A stretch of 64,000 nucleotides of DNA from Halalkalibacter alkalisediminis (GTDB taxonomy: Bacteria > Bacillota > Bacilli > Bacillales > Bacillaceae_D), in the NCBI RefSeq assembly GCF_028610705.1, contig NZ_JAQQWT010000003.1:377759-441758 (forward strand), in the 5' to 3' direction. The notes under the pieces were generated by a model that was not told where the DNA came from, did no database searches, and was given only the letters and a program-made list of their open reading frames with translations. Shown piece by piece: positions 7,270 through 15,529 of this stretch. The stretch's first letter is position 1. Every line of letters starts with the position of its first letter. A program made the translations under genes and the position numbers.

Positions 7270-8916
7270 TTATAACGACGTTTTAGAGCGCTCAAAACGT
7301 TCAAGTTCCTCATCCCGCAACTTGCGCTTTAACAACTTTCCAACCGCTGATTTAGGTAGTTCCGCTCGAAACTCAACATCCTTTGGTACCTTGTAAGCAG
7401 CTAAGTGTTCTTGACAAAATGAAAGGATTTCATCTCTTGTTAAAATGGCATCTTGCTTTGGCGTTATATATGCTTTAACTGTTTCTCCCCGATATTCATC
7501 AGGTACGCCAAGTACGATTACTTCTTGTACTCCTTCGTACTGATAAATAATTTCCTCTATTTCTCGAGGGTAGATGTTATATCCACTTGCAATAATCATA
7601 TCTTTCTTTCGGTCGACAATATAGAAATAACCATCTTCGTCCATTCTTGCTAGATCTCCTGTAAACAACCAACCATCGCGTAAGGTTTTGGCCGTCTCTT
7701 CTGGCTTTTTCCAATATCCTTTCATTACTTGTGGACCTTGAATGATTAGTTCACCAACTTCTCCTACTGAAACCTCTTGTATCCCTGTATCCGTTTCTAT
7801 GACCACTTTTGCATTTGTACTCGGCAACGGAATTCCAATGCTCCCTGCTTTTCTCTCTCTAAAAGATGGGTTAAAGTGCGTAACCGGACAAGCCTCTGAT
7901 AAACCAAAACCCTCACACACTTGCTTTCCTGTACCTCTCTCAAATGCTTCAAGAGCTTCAACAGGCAAAGAAGACCCACCACTTATAAAGCTACTTATTT
8001 GATCAAGGCCAAATGCTTCATATTGGTTAACTTGATTAAATCCAACATACATCGTTGGAACCCCGGCAAATTGAAAAGGTTTTTCTTTTTTTATAATTTC
8101 AAGGACTTCTTTCATTTCAAAGCGAGGTATGAGAATTTGGTTCCCTCCATAACTAATCGTTAATAGATTACAACAAGTTAAGCTGAAGATATGAAATAAC
8201 GGAAGAACATTGACTACACTCGAATTTTTTGGTTTATTCTCTAAGGTGCGGAACATAAAATCATAGATTTGTTCAATGTTCGAAATAAAATTAGCATGAG
8301 TCAACATGACACCTTTTGATACACCTGTTGTGCCTCCAGTATATTGCAACACTGCAATATCTTCTTTCGGTTGAATGGCTACTTCCGGTGCTGGATGTTC
8401 CATCATTTTTAAGAAAGACTCAAAATGAACATCTTCCTCTTCAAGCTCGACTTCACTTTCCGGTTTTAATGACACGACTATCGCTTTTTTAGTTGGAACA
8501 TTTTTTCTAATTGCTTTAAATATTGGGTATAAATTGGATAAAACTACGATGTGAGTTGCTTCTGAATCAAGAAGTAAGTATTCAAGTTCACGTGTAACAT
8601 ACATTGGATTCACTTGAACTACTACACCACCTGTTCGAAAAGTGCCGAAAAGAGTAAATAGATAATGCGGACAGTTAGGTAGCATAATAGCTAACCGATC
8701 TCCTTTTTTGAACCCATCTTCATGAAGAGCTCCTGCCATCATTTCACTCATTTGCTTTAATTCTTTGTAATTCCAAGTCCGACCATAAAAAGTGATAGCA
8801 GTATGATCACCATACTTTCTAACAGTAGTATTTAATAAATCATTTAATGATTCATTCTGAATATTTGCCTCTTCATTAATCCGCTCATCGTACAGTGCTA
8901 ACCAACGTTTTTCCAT
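7270..8916 (-). CDS. Long/medium-chain fatty-acid--CoA ligase (AMP-forming)
   Basis: 548 residues. The adenylate-forming motifs are complete: the P-loop-like YTGGTTGVSKGVMLTH (about residue 191), GFGLSEACP, the aspartate in LFTGDLARMDEDGY, the hinge VDRKKDMIIASGYNIYPREIE, and the C-terminal catalytic lysine in PKSAVGKLLKR. It activates a carboxylic acid to acyl-AMP and then acyl-CoA, feeding the rest of the cluster. No membrane segment is evident. The start at 8916 follows AGGAGGGGAAAA and lies 14 bases after the stop of the ACAD11-like dehydrogenase, indicating one operon. Chain length is not determinable from motifs. Confidence 0.92.
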   Translation of the reverse strand: MEKRWLALYDERINEEANIQNESLNDLLNTTVRKYGDHTAITFYGRTWNYKELKQMSEMMAGALHEDGFKKGDRLAIMLPNCPHYLFTLFGTFRTGGVVVQVNPMYVTRELEYLLLDSEATHIVVLSNLYPIFKAIRKNVPTKKAIVVSLKPESEVELEEEDVHFESFLKMMEHPAPEVAIQPKEDIAVLQYTGGTTGVSKGVMLTHANFISNIEQIYDFMFRTLENKPKNSSVVNVLPLFHIFSLTCCNLLTISYGGNQILIPRFEMKEVLEIIKKEKPFQFAGVPTMYVGFNQVNQYEAFGLDQISSFISGGSSLPVEALEAFERGTGKQVCEGFGLSEACPVTHFNPSFRERKAGSIGIPLPSTNAKVVIETDTGIQEVSVGEVGELIIQGPQVMKGYWKKPEETAKTLRDGWLFTGDLARMDEDGYFYIVDRKKDMIIASGYNIYPREIEEIIYQYEGVQEVIVLGVPDEYRGETVKAYITPKQDAILTRDEILSFCQEHLAAYKVPKDVEFRAELPKSAVGKLLKRKLRDEELERFERSKTSL

Positions 8917-8930
8917 TTTTCCCCTCCTAA

Positions 8931-10145
8931 TTAACCGTTGTTTAAGTATGGTTTCAATTCCTGTTTGGCAACTGATTCGAGATGAACTTCATCAGGACCA
9001 TCTGCAATTCTTAAGGTTCTGATCCCAGCAAACATAGCTGCTAGAGGGAGATCATCACTCACACCCTCAGCTCCAAACGCTTGAATAGTACGATCGATTA
9101 CACGAAGAGCCATTCTTGGAGCGATCACCTTAATCATCGCTATTTCTTTTTTGGCAACCTTATTTCCAACGGTATCCATCATTGCAGCCGCTTTCAAAGT
9201 AAGTAACCTTGCCTGCTCAATTTCAATTCGCGATTCGGCGATCCATTCCCTTACGACACCTTGATTAGCAAGTGGTTTTCCGAAGGCAACACGTCCCACT
9301 ACCCGTTCACACATGAGCTCTAAAGCCCGTTCCGCAGCCCCAATGGTTCGCATGCAATGATGGATTCGTCCAGGTCCAAGTCTTCCTTGTGCAATCTCAA
9401 ATCCTCTTCCTTCACCGAGCAACAAATTAGTCGCCGGAACACGTACTTGGTTAAATTTAATTTCTGCGTGTCCATGAGGTGCATCATCATAGCCAAATAC
9501 GGGAAGCATTCGTTTAACCTCGACTCCAGTACTATCAATTGGAACTAATAACATCGATTGTTGTTTATGTTTTTCGGCAAATGGATCTGTTTTCCCCATT
9601 ACAATAAGAATCCTACATCTTGGATCTCCAGCCCCTGATGACCACCACTTTGTTCCATTGATAACATATTCATCTCCAATACGCTTAATCGAAATTTGAA
9701 CATTGGTAGCATCTGAAGAAGCGACTTCTGGTTCTGTCATCGAAAAGGCAGAACGTATCTCTCCATTTAGTAATGGTTTTAGCCATTTTTCTTTCTGTTC
9801 TTCTGTACCATAACGTACAAGAACTTCCATGTTCCCTGTATCAGGAGCATTGCAGTTAAATACTTCAGGAGCGATGGCCGACCTTCCCATCATCTCGCAA
9901 AGAGGGGCGTATTCTACATTTGTTAAACCTGCACCCTCTTTAGCATCAGGCAAAAAAAGATTCCATAGGCCAGCTTGTTTCGCTTGTCGTTTCATCTCTT
10001 CCATTACTGGAGGTATTTTCGAGAAACGATCTATTGGATCTAATTGTTGCTGAAACTTCTTCTCGTTCGGAAAGATCACTTCACTCATAAACAATTTTAG
10101 TTCATTTTGTAAGCGCTTAACTTTATCATTATAAGAAAAATCCAT
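8931..10145 (-). CDS. Acyl-CoA dehydrogenase, close to the ACAD11 dehydrogenase domain
   Basis: 404 residues. The sequence is strikingly like the dehydrogenase domain of animal ACAD11 as I remember it: [13 protein letters not shown], [11 protein letters not shown], KQxSMxLVP, [19 protein letters not shown], WIAESRIx[11 protein letters not shown], and ADGPDEVH near the end. ACAD11 and the related Lva enzymes remove a 4-phospho group from 4-phosphoacyl-CoA to give enoyl-CoA, rather than acting only as a plain dehydrogenase. Unlike ACAD11, no kinase domain is fused; a matching kinase lies in the same cluster at 1048-2109. It is the first gene of the minus-strand unit, with GGAGGAAATGT before the start and the second copy of the operator-like site upstream. 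Confidence 0.92.
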   Translation of the reverse strand: MDFSYNDKVKRLQNELKLFMSEVIFPNEKKFQQQLDPIDRFSKIPPVMEEMKRQAKQAGLWNLFLPDAKEGAGLTNVEYAPLCEMMGRSAIAPEVFNCNAPDTGNMEVLVRYGTEEQKEKWLKPLLNGEIRSAFSMTEPEVASSDATNVQISIKRIGDEYVINGTKWWSSGAGDPRCRILIVMGKTDPFAEKHKQQSMLLVPIDSTGVEVKRMLPVFGYDDAPHGHAEIKFNQVRVPATNLLLGEGRGFEIAQGRLGPGRIHHCMRTIGAAERALELMCERVVGRVAFGKPLANQGVVREWIAESRIEIEQARLLTLKAAAMMDTVGNKVAKKEIAMIKVIAPRMALRVIDRTIQAFGAEGVSDDLPLAAMFAGIRTLRIADGPDEVHLESVAKQELKPYLNNG

Positions 10146-10183
10146 ACATTTCCTCCTTTCAAACTATACACTCAGTTCACTAA

Positions 10184-10199
10184 CTAACCAGTCAGTATG
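10184..10199. promoter_or_regulatory. Putative TetR operator, copy 2
   Basis: CTAACCAGTCAGTATG matches the site at 3797-3812 in 14 of 16 bases. It lies 39-54 bases upstream of the ACAD11-like gene and also upstream of the divergent yqeW-like gene. A TATAGT-like -10 for the minus-strand unit lies between this site and the gene (10163-10168). Repression by the TetR protein is inferred. Confidence 0.6.
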
Positions 10200-10345
10200 T
10201 TAGGTGGATGAAAATGAGTGGCAATTCATTTGTTAATTCTCTTCCACTATACAACAAACATTTTGAACATTCAATTACTATTTTATTTGATTTTCAGTCA
10301 TGCTTGTTCAAGTTTGTCCATAGATTGAATAGAGAGGTGATCACA

Positions 10346-11278
10346 GTGATCAAAGAACTATTTTCCTTATTGGCTGTTTTTATAGCTTTATTCTTATTCG
10401 GTATGGTTGTTATGAAAGCTGGACTTTTTCAGCTCGGACAAGCGAGCTTCCAAAAAATTTTATACCGATTAACAAACTCCGCATGGAAAGGCATGATCGT
10501 TGGTGCAATTGCTACAGCTATTCTTCAAAGTAGCTCCGCTATTATCATTATGACGGTAGGACTTGTCGCAACGGGATTGTTAACCTTTCGTCACTCTATC
10601 GGAATTATCTTAGGTGCTAATATTGGAACCACCATGACAACTGAATTGCTTGCTCTAGATTTGTCTATGTTTATCGTTCCTCTCTTGCTAATCGGCTTAC
10701 TTTCTTTGTTACTCCCTAGTACACGTGCTTATTCAATTGGATGTCTTTCCTTTGGACTAGCTTGTATTTTTATTGCAATGGACGGATTAGAGACGCTAGC
10801 TTATCCTCTTGCATCGATCCCTTCTATTCACTCTTTTTTTGATTTAACGAATGAACATGAATTACTTGGGATTGGCATTGGCACCGTATTAACAGCTATC
10901 ATTCAATCAAGTACCGCAACAACTGCCATTGCTATGGGGTTCATGTCGGATAATGTCTTAACTCTTCAAGCCGGTATTGCCATTATGTTAGGAGCAAATA
11001 TAGGAACGTGTGTCACTGCTTACCTTGCAAGTATCGGTTCCGGACGTAGTGCGAAACTCGTTGCTTATGCTAATATTTGGCTTAATGTATTTGGAGTTCT
11101 TATCTTTATCCCCTTAATAGGTTGGTTAAGTTCCTTTGCTAGTAGTCTTACTTCATCACCGATGATGCAACTTGCTCATGCTAGTTTAATTTTTAATGTT
11201 CTTTGCTCCATTATCATGCTGCCACTCGTTACATATTTCGCTAAGTTTGTCGAATGGTTACATGTAAAAGAGGTTTAA
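10346..11278 (+). CDS. Na+/Pi cotransporter family protein, YqeW-like
   Basis: About 310 residues if started at the GTG at 10346, which follows GAGGTGATCACA; the frame stays open upstream to 10208, but those residues look unrelated. The two repeated glutamine/serine-rich signatures of the NaPi-II (PhoT-like) fold are visible: ILQSSSAIIIMTVG then GANIGTTMTTE, and later IIQSSTATTAIAMGF then GANIGTCVTAY. Around eight membrane helices are expected. No PhoU-like C-terminal domain follows. In Bacillus subtilis yqeW lies beside the mtaB end of this conserved block, which agrees with the position here. It may move phosphate or another anion with Na+. A strong terminator follows. Confidence 0.85.
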   Translation: MIKELFSLLAVFIALFLFGMVVMKAGLFQLGQASFQKILYRLTNSAWKGMIVGAIATAILQSSSAIIIMTVGLVATGLLTFRHSIGIILGANIGTTMTTELLALDLSMFIVPLLLIGLLSLLLPSTRAYSIGCLSFGLACIFIAMDGLETLAYPLASIPSIHSFFDLTNEHELLGIGIGTVLTAIIQSSTATTAIAMGFMSDNVLTLQAGIAIMLGANIGTCVTAYLASIGSGRSAKLVAYANIWLNVFGVLIFIPLIGWLSSFASSLTSSPMMQLAHASLIFNVLCSIIMLPLVTYFAKFVEWLHVKEV

Positions 11279-11280
11279 AG

Positions 11281-11325
11281 AAAAAGGAAACGATGGACAA
11301 AAGTCAAATCGTTTCCTTTTTCTTG
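11281..11325. terminator. Bidirectional rho-independent terminator
   Basis: A 14-bp stem (AAAAAGGAAACGAT / ATCGTTTCCTTTTT) with a 13-base loop lies between the convergent ends of the yqeW-like gene and the glutamine-rich gene. Confidence 0.85.
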
Positions 11326-11326
11326 A

Positions 11327-11989
11327 TTAATTTTGATATTGATTATACATGTCTTGACCAAATTGACTTTGTTGGCCTTGTGGGTTTTGCATTTGTTGTA
11401 ATTTTTGAAGCTCTTGTTGTTGCTTTTGTTGCTGTTGCGTTTGTTGTTGTAATTGTTGTTGCGATTGATTGATTTGTTGTGTCATCTGGTTTAATACATT
11501 AATGGACTGGATAGATTGACCGACATTCCCTAGCATCTGAGTCGCTTGTTGAATCGACTGCTGCAACTGTTGGAATGTTTTTTGCTGTTGTTGTTGTGCT
11601 TGAGCGCTTATTTGCTGCATTTGCTGCAATAGTTGTTCAGTTTGTTGTTGATCTTGGCCTTGTGAAGACAAAGTTGAATTGGCTTGTTGTTGAGTAGATT
11701 GAAGCTGATTTAGCGTAGACTGCATCGTCTCTAAATGCCCTCTAAGTGGGTTGATTTCTTCACCAATTTCTTCCTCTGCTTTACGCTCTGCCGCACGTTC
11801 AACGATTTCCTTTGTACTTCTTTCCATTCCAAACTCCTCCTTAAATTGCTCTTGATTCACATTGTTCAAATCCGTCCGACCAATATATGCCGGTGCCGGC
11901 TCAGGCTTATTTCGAAAGAAAAAAGCTAAAACACCCAGTACGGCAACAAGCACAATGACAACGAAGAATAACATTCCATCGATAATCAT
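11327..11989 (-). CDS. Glutamine-rich coiled-coil protein with N-terminal membrane anchor
   Basis: About 220 residues from the ATG at 11989, preceded by GGAGGTGC; a further in-frame start upstream is possible but would add an unrelated leader. The N-terminus is one hydrophobic segment (LFFVVIVLVAVLGVLAFFF), then RNKPEP, a charged region (RAAERKAEEEIGEEINP) and a long tail in which roughly half of the residues are glutamine, arranged as a low-complexity coiled coil. I do not recognise a family. It could be a membrane-tethered scaffold or spacer. It is flanked by terminators on both sides and appears monocistronic. The low complexity would make database matches unreliable. Confidence 0.7.
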   Translation of the reverse strand: MIIDGMLFFVVIVLVAVLGVLAFFFRNKPEPAPAYIGRTDLNNVNQEQFKEEFGMERSTKEIVERAAERKAEEEIGEEINPLRGHLETMQSTLNQLQSTQQQANSTLSSQGQDQQQTEQLLQQMQQISAQAQQQQQKTFQQLQQSIQQATQMLGNVGQSIQSINVLNQMTQQINQSQQQLQQQTQQQQKQQQELQKLQQMQNPQGQQSQFGQDMYNQYQN

Positions 11990-12116
11990 GCACCTCCAAA
12001 TAAAACACCAAGTCCACACTGCTTGAGTTGGGACAAAGCTTATTATGATCAACATGATAAGGTTATATTTAATTTAGATCATTCCAATATTAACTACCCT
12101 TCTTTATACGATACAA

Positions 12117-12150
12117 AGAAAGACACTCCCTGTTAAGGAAGTGTCTTTCT
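12117..12150. terminator. Terminator downstream of the broken symporter gene
   Basis: AGAAAGACACT pairs with AGTGTCTTTCT across a 12-base loop, directly after the stop of the symporter fragment on the minus strand. The terminator of the lost gene appears to have survived. Confidence 0.7.
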
Positions 12151-12151
12151 G

Positions 12152-12478
12152 TTAACTCGCTTTTTGTATTTGATCCCGTTCATACGGTAAAAAGTGAGGT
12201 AAACCAAATGCGGGTTCTCCTCCACCGATGCGTAAAAATACGGCAATAATTAATCCAGACAACGAACCATATAAGTTTGCATTTTTATAAAATAGTGCCA
12301 TGGTTAACTGAGGAAACAAAATACAGTAAACCAGATCTGATGCTAAAAACCATAAAGTGTATACACTTTGTACGTTTAACGCAACAATCATTGCTGTCGT
12401 ACCAACAATTATAATCGTACGTTTAATAACTTTCTTCAATTGTTCGTCACTTGCTTTTGGCTTAAATAGGAAAGCCAC
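12152..12478 (-). pseudogene. C-terminal fragment of a sodium:solute (choline-type) symporter
   Basis: The 108 residues resemble only the last fifth of an SSF-family transporter (normally about 480 residues). Visible are FKPKASDEQLKKVIKRT, the helix SVYTLWFLASDLVYCILFPQL, and the closing LRIGGGEPAFGLPHFLPY, which is the signature near the end of CHT/choline-type symporters. The apparent start is a GTG immediately after an in-frame TAA, and no symporter sequence is seen upstream. A hairpin covers this start. Three or so membrane helices alone cannot form the transport core, so this is best read as a decayed gene. Confidence 0.75.
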
Positions 12479-12507
12479 TTAGTTAGCATATTAAGTGGCT
12501 TTTTCTT
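12471..12507. terminator. Hairpin with T-run at the 5' end of the symporter fragment
   Basis: AAAGCCACTT pairs with AAGTGGCTTT around a 12-base loop and is followed by TTCTT on the plus strand. It overlaps the first codons of the symporter fragment. It may be a terminator brought in at the breakpoint that removed the front of the gene. Confidence 0.5.
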
Positions 12508-12568
12508 GTTACTATTTATAACAAATTATTCATTTGACTATCACATCACATTAACCAGTTTATTTTAG

Positions 12569-12676
12569 TTAAACTTTTTCCTGACAATACCGTTGTCCTG
12601 CCGAATTTCTATCTGATTGTATCAACCCTTCTTCTTCATAATAACGAATTGTTCTAGTGTCTGTAGTTTTTGCATT
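12569..12676 (-). pseudogene. Remnant of a MerR-family regulator (N-terminal HTH)
   Basis: Between two in-frame stops the minus strand encodes AKTTDTRTIRYYEEEGLI followed by QSDRNSAGQRYCQEKV. This is the MerR winged-helix signature (normally ...GVSxRTIRYYEEEGLI...GyRyY) with two or three residues missing before TRTIRYY, and it stops before the coiled coil. There is no start codon in frame. It and the neighbouring symporter fragment form a small decayed patch. Confidence 0.7.
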
Positions 12677-12804
12677 TTACATACGTTACATCAACAGTGA
12701 CTGTATTTCTTAAAAATCAGTTCTAATTATGGGGTTTTTTAAGGGGACAAGAATGAACAAGATCCAATTAGGGAAAAGTACAGTATAGATAGAGGAGGTA
12801 GAAT

Positions 12805-13161
12805 ATGGCTCAAGATATTGAAGAATTGTCAAATTGGTTAGAATCACACAAGGGAAATACATTACTCATTCGTAAAGAAGAGTTATCTACGGGACTACAA
12901 CAAATTTTTGATATTGATCAAGTTACACTTGCACTTGATCATATTTCACTCATTTCAAATGAAAATAATGTAGATGATTATATTCCTAAACAAGAGTTAA
13001 TCCTCCACGGACATGGAAACATTCAAAGTCAAAACGGAATGAAAGATATCCCTCAAGAAGCTTATGAAATTCCTCTCCTTGGCGATATTGTTACAACTAA
13101 CGAAAAAGACGGATTAAAGGTGGAAACAGAGAAGGCCGTCTACAAATTTATGATTCAATAA
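12805..13161 (+). CDS. Conserved hypothetical protein, 118 aa
   Basis: The start follows AGAGGAGGTAGAAT, a strong ribosome binding site, and the gene is closed by a perfect terminator, so it is almost certainly expressed. The protein is acidic and soluble, without signal or membrane segments. The N-terminal half (IEELSNWLESHKGNTLLI) looks helical. The C-terminal half (ELILHGHGNIQS..., IPLLGDIVTT, VYKFMIQ) looks like beta strands. I do not recognise the family. It lies alone between decayed genes and the KinB-like kinase gene and need not be functionally linked to either. Confidence 0.75.
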   Translation: MAQDIEELSNWLESHKGNTLLIRKEELSTGLQQIFDIDQVTLALDHISLISNENNVDDYIPKQELILHGHGNIQSQNGMKDIPQEAYEIPLLGDIVTTNEKDGLKVETEKAVYKFMIQ

Positions 13162-13200
13162 AAATGACAAAAGACGTCCTACGTCTTTTGTCATTTTTTT
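13162..13200. terminator. Rho-independent terminator
   Basis: AATGACAAAAGACGT / ACGTCTTTTGTCATT, a 15-bp perfect stem with a CCT loop and a run of T, immediately follows the stop of the 118-aa protein. Confidence 0.9.
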
Positions 13201-13289
13201 AGCAACAAACATTTTATAAATAAAAAGGAATTCAGTCTAGGCATAGAGAACTAGTACTGATACAATAAATCGACAAAATGAGGGGAATT

Positions 13290-14576
13290 ATGAACGAGCT
13301 ATTTTTTGATCTACAGGTCTTATTACTGAACCTCTCTTTTATATTTCTTCTTTTCTTTATCCATCATAAATATATAGAGGGTAAAATAAATAAAGTATCT
13401 AATGAAATATTTTTAGGTGTTATATCTGCAATCTCCATATTACTATGTATGTCTTTTCCTTTCTCAACTTACCCTGGCTTCTTTTTTGATTATCGCTTAA
13501 TCCCATTTATCATTGGTGCTTTTTACGGTGGGAAAAGAGTCGGTTTCTTTTTATTAGTCGTCCTGCTTACCTATCGATTTATGATCAGCTTTGATGTAGG
13601 TTTTTTTTCATCTGTCATCATCTATTCGTTTATCTACATCCTGTTATGTATGGTATCGCCTCATTTTAATAAATTAAAGCAGTTAAGACGAAAAATTATT
13701 TTAGCTATTGTTACAAATACAATAGGAATCATTATCATTTTAGTAGTCATCCACTTGTTTAAGGTGCGCTTATCAACATTCGGCTGGTTTTCTTTAACTT
13801 CCTTTTATACTTTACAGCTAGTTGTTATGTTCTTCTTTATCTATTTTATTGAGAAAGCGAAAAAAGAGAGTATTGTCTTAAGTGAATTAAAAGAACTCGA
13901 AAAACTAAAAGTCGTTAGTGAGATTGCTGCAAGTATTTCACATGAGGTTCGAAACCCTCTAACCGTAACAAAAGGATTTCTTCAATTACTTCAAGATAAG
14001 ACCCTTCAAGATGAAAAAAAGGATTTCTATATTAAACTTTCTCTAGACGAACTAGAGCGCGCTGAAATCATTATTTCTGACTATTTAACGTTTGCCAAAC
14101 CATCCTTAAAGAACATTGAACCATTAGAATTAAACACAGAAGTTCATTATATTTTAAAGGTCATTAGTCCTTACGCTACGATGAGAGACGTTCATATAGA
14201 GTTTGAACAAGTAAACGATATTTACATAGCAGGTGAACGCCAAAAGCTACATCAATGCTTAATTAACATCGCAAAAAATGGCATTGAAGCAATGCCAGAT
14301 GGCGGTAATTTAACACTTCAAATAAGTAACTCTAATGAGATGGCTACTATATCCATTATCGATACAGGGATTGGAATGACCGAGGAGCAAATTAGAAGAT
14401 TAGGTACCCCCTACTACTCGACGAAGTCAACTGGTACGGGCCTTGGAACAATGGTTACGACTAGCATTATAAAAGCCATGAGAGGAAAAATTTCTGTGAG
14501 TAGTAAATTGGGAATAGGCACAACCTTTACGATTACTATTCCTCAAATAGACAAAGCACGCAAAGATCGAATATAA
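13290..14576 (+). CDS. Sensor histidine kinase, KinB-like
   Basis: About 428 residues from the ATG at 13290 (after GAGGGGAATT). The N-terminal 190 residues form five to six membrane helices without a sizeable extracellular loop, like the 5TM-LytS type sensor of KinB. Then come the phosphoacceptor region EIAASISHEVRNPLTVTKGFLQLLQ (histidine in SHEVRNP) and an ATPase domain with the N-box asparagines (CLINIAKNGIEAMP), DTGIGM and TGTGLGTMV. The HisKA part and its spacing closely follow Bacillus subtilis KinB, which feeds the Spo0F/Spo0A phosphorelay. No response regulator is adjacent, as expected for an orphan phosphorelay kinase. The signal sensed is unknown. Confidence 0.85.
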   Translation: MNELFFDLQVLLLNLSFIFLLFFIHHKYIEGKINKVSNEIFLGVISAISILLCMSFPFSTYPGFFFDYRLIPFIIGAFYGGKRVGFFLLVVLLTYRFMISFDVGFFSSVIIYSFIYILLCMVSPHFNKLKQLRRKIILAIVTNTIGIIIILVVIHLFKVRLSTFGWFSLTSFYTLQLVVMFFFIYFIEKAKKESIVLSELKELEKLKVVSEIAASISHEVRNPLTVTKGFLQLLQDKTLQDEKKDFYIKLSLDELERAEIIISDYLTFAKPSLKNIEPLELNTEVHYILKVISPYATMRDVHIEFEQVNDIYIAGERQKLHQCLINIAKNGIEAMPDGGNLTLQISNSNEMATISIIDTGIGMTEEQIRRLGTPYYSTKSTGTGLGTMVTTSIIKAMRGKISVSSKLGIGTTFTITIPQIDKARKDRI

Positions 14577-14582
14577 CTAATA

Positions 14583-14626
14583 AACAAGACACCAAAGTTA
14601 AATAGCTGACCTTTGGTGTCTTGTTT
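14583..14626. terminator. Bidirectional terminator between kinase gene and deoC
   Basis: AACAAGACACCAAAG pairs with CTTTGGTGTCTTGTT (15 bp) between convergent genes. Confidence 0.85.
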
Positions 14627-15301
14627 CTAATAATCAGTGTTTGCAGTCTCTCCTTTAATAATAGAGACTCCAGCACTTGCTCCAATACGAGTAGCTCCTG
14701 CCTCAACTACTGCTCTTGCTCCTTCAAGATCACGAACTCCACCGGAAGCTTTAACGCCAATATTCGGACCTACTGTTTTTCTCATTAGCATAATGTCTTC
14801 TACTGTAGCACCACCTGTTGAAAAACCAGTAGAGGTTTTCACAAAGTCCGTACCCGCTTTGACAGCTATTTCACATGCTCGTACCTTTTCTTCATCTGTG
14901 AGAAGGCTTGTTTCGATAATAACTTTAGTTAATGCCTTACCACTTGCTGCTTCAACTACAGCGCGAATGTCTCTCTCCACTAACTCATCATTCTTATCCT
15001 TTAAAGCAGCAATATTAATAACCATGTCCACTTCTGTTGCTCCATTTGCAATTGCATTCGTAGTTTCAAACGCTTTCACTTCCGGAGTAGAAGCCCCTAG
15101 TGGAAATCCAATAACCGTACAAACTTTTACTTCTTCCGTATCTTTTAATTGCTCTGCAGCAAGTTTCACCCAAGTTGGATTTACACAGACTGAAGCAAAC
15201 TTATACTCTTTGGCCTCAGAACATAATACTAAAATTTGCTCTTGGGTTGTATTAGCTTTTAGTGCCGTGTGATCAATTAGGTTAGCAATGGATTGACTCA
15301 C
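14627..15301 (-). CDS. deoC: Deoxyribose-phosphate aldolase
   Basis: 224 residues, normal for DeoC. It cleaves 2-deoxyribose-5-phosphate to glyceraldehyde-3-phosphate and acetaldehyde in deoxynucleoside catabolism. Visible are [12 protein letters not shown] at the N-terminus, [32 protein letters not shown], the Schiff-base lysine in FVKTSTGF (about residue 153) and VKASGGVRD. The start is GTG at 15301 with GAGAGGATG upstream. It is monocistronic here, with no deoR or nupG beside it. It lies between the KinB-like kinase and mtaB, close to where related alkaliphiles carry it. Confidence 0.96.
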   Translation of the reverse strand: MSQSIANLIDHTALKANTTQEQILVLCSEAKEYKFASVCVNPTWVKLAAEQLKDTEEVKVCTVIGFPLGASTPEVKAFETTNAIANGATEVDMVINIAALKDKNDELVERDIRAVVEAASGKALTKVIIETSLLTDEEKVRACEIAVKAGTDFVKTSTGFSTGGATVEDIMLMRKTVGPNIGVKASGGVRDLEGARAVVEAGATRIGASAGVSIIKGETANTDY

Positions 15302-15478
15302 GTGTTAACATCCTCTCTATATGTAAGTTGTCCGTACCTCATCTAATCGTAGCATAGATTCAAATCAGATACAGCAAATTCTTTTATTAACAACTAGTTA
15401 TTAATATACCCCATTTTTAGCATGTACATATCTAACTTCGTTAAATAGTATGGTTATACAACTGTACAAAGTGATTAT

Positions 15479-15516
15479 AAAAAAATCAAAGCTCCCTTGA
15501 AAAGAGAGCTTTTGAC
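15479..15516. terminator. Terminator of the hrcA-mtaB operon
   Basis: On the minus strand AAAAGCTC ... GAGCTTTGATTTTTT forms a stem (TCAAAGCTC / GAGCTTTTGA in plus-strand terms) followed by a T-run, just downstream of the mtaB stop. Confidence 0.7.
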
Positions 15517-15529
15517 TTCTGATTTTATT

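Noticed and set aside
12471..12507. A promoter-proximal riboswitch for the symporter fragment
   Set aside because: A simple 10-bp hairpin with a T-run and no conserved aptamer; it overlaps coding sequence of a fragment.
14637..15272. A 211-residue plus-strand frame opposite deoC
   Set aside because: It is the antisense shadow of a strongly conserved gene and has no ribosome binding site.
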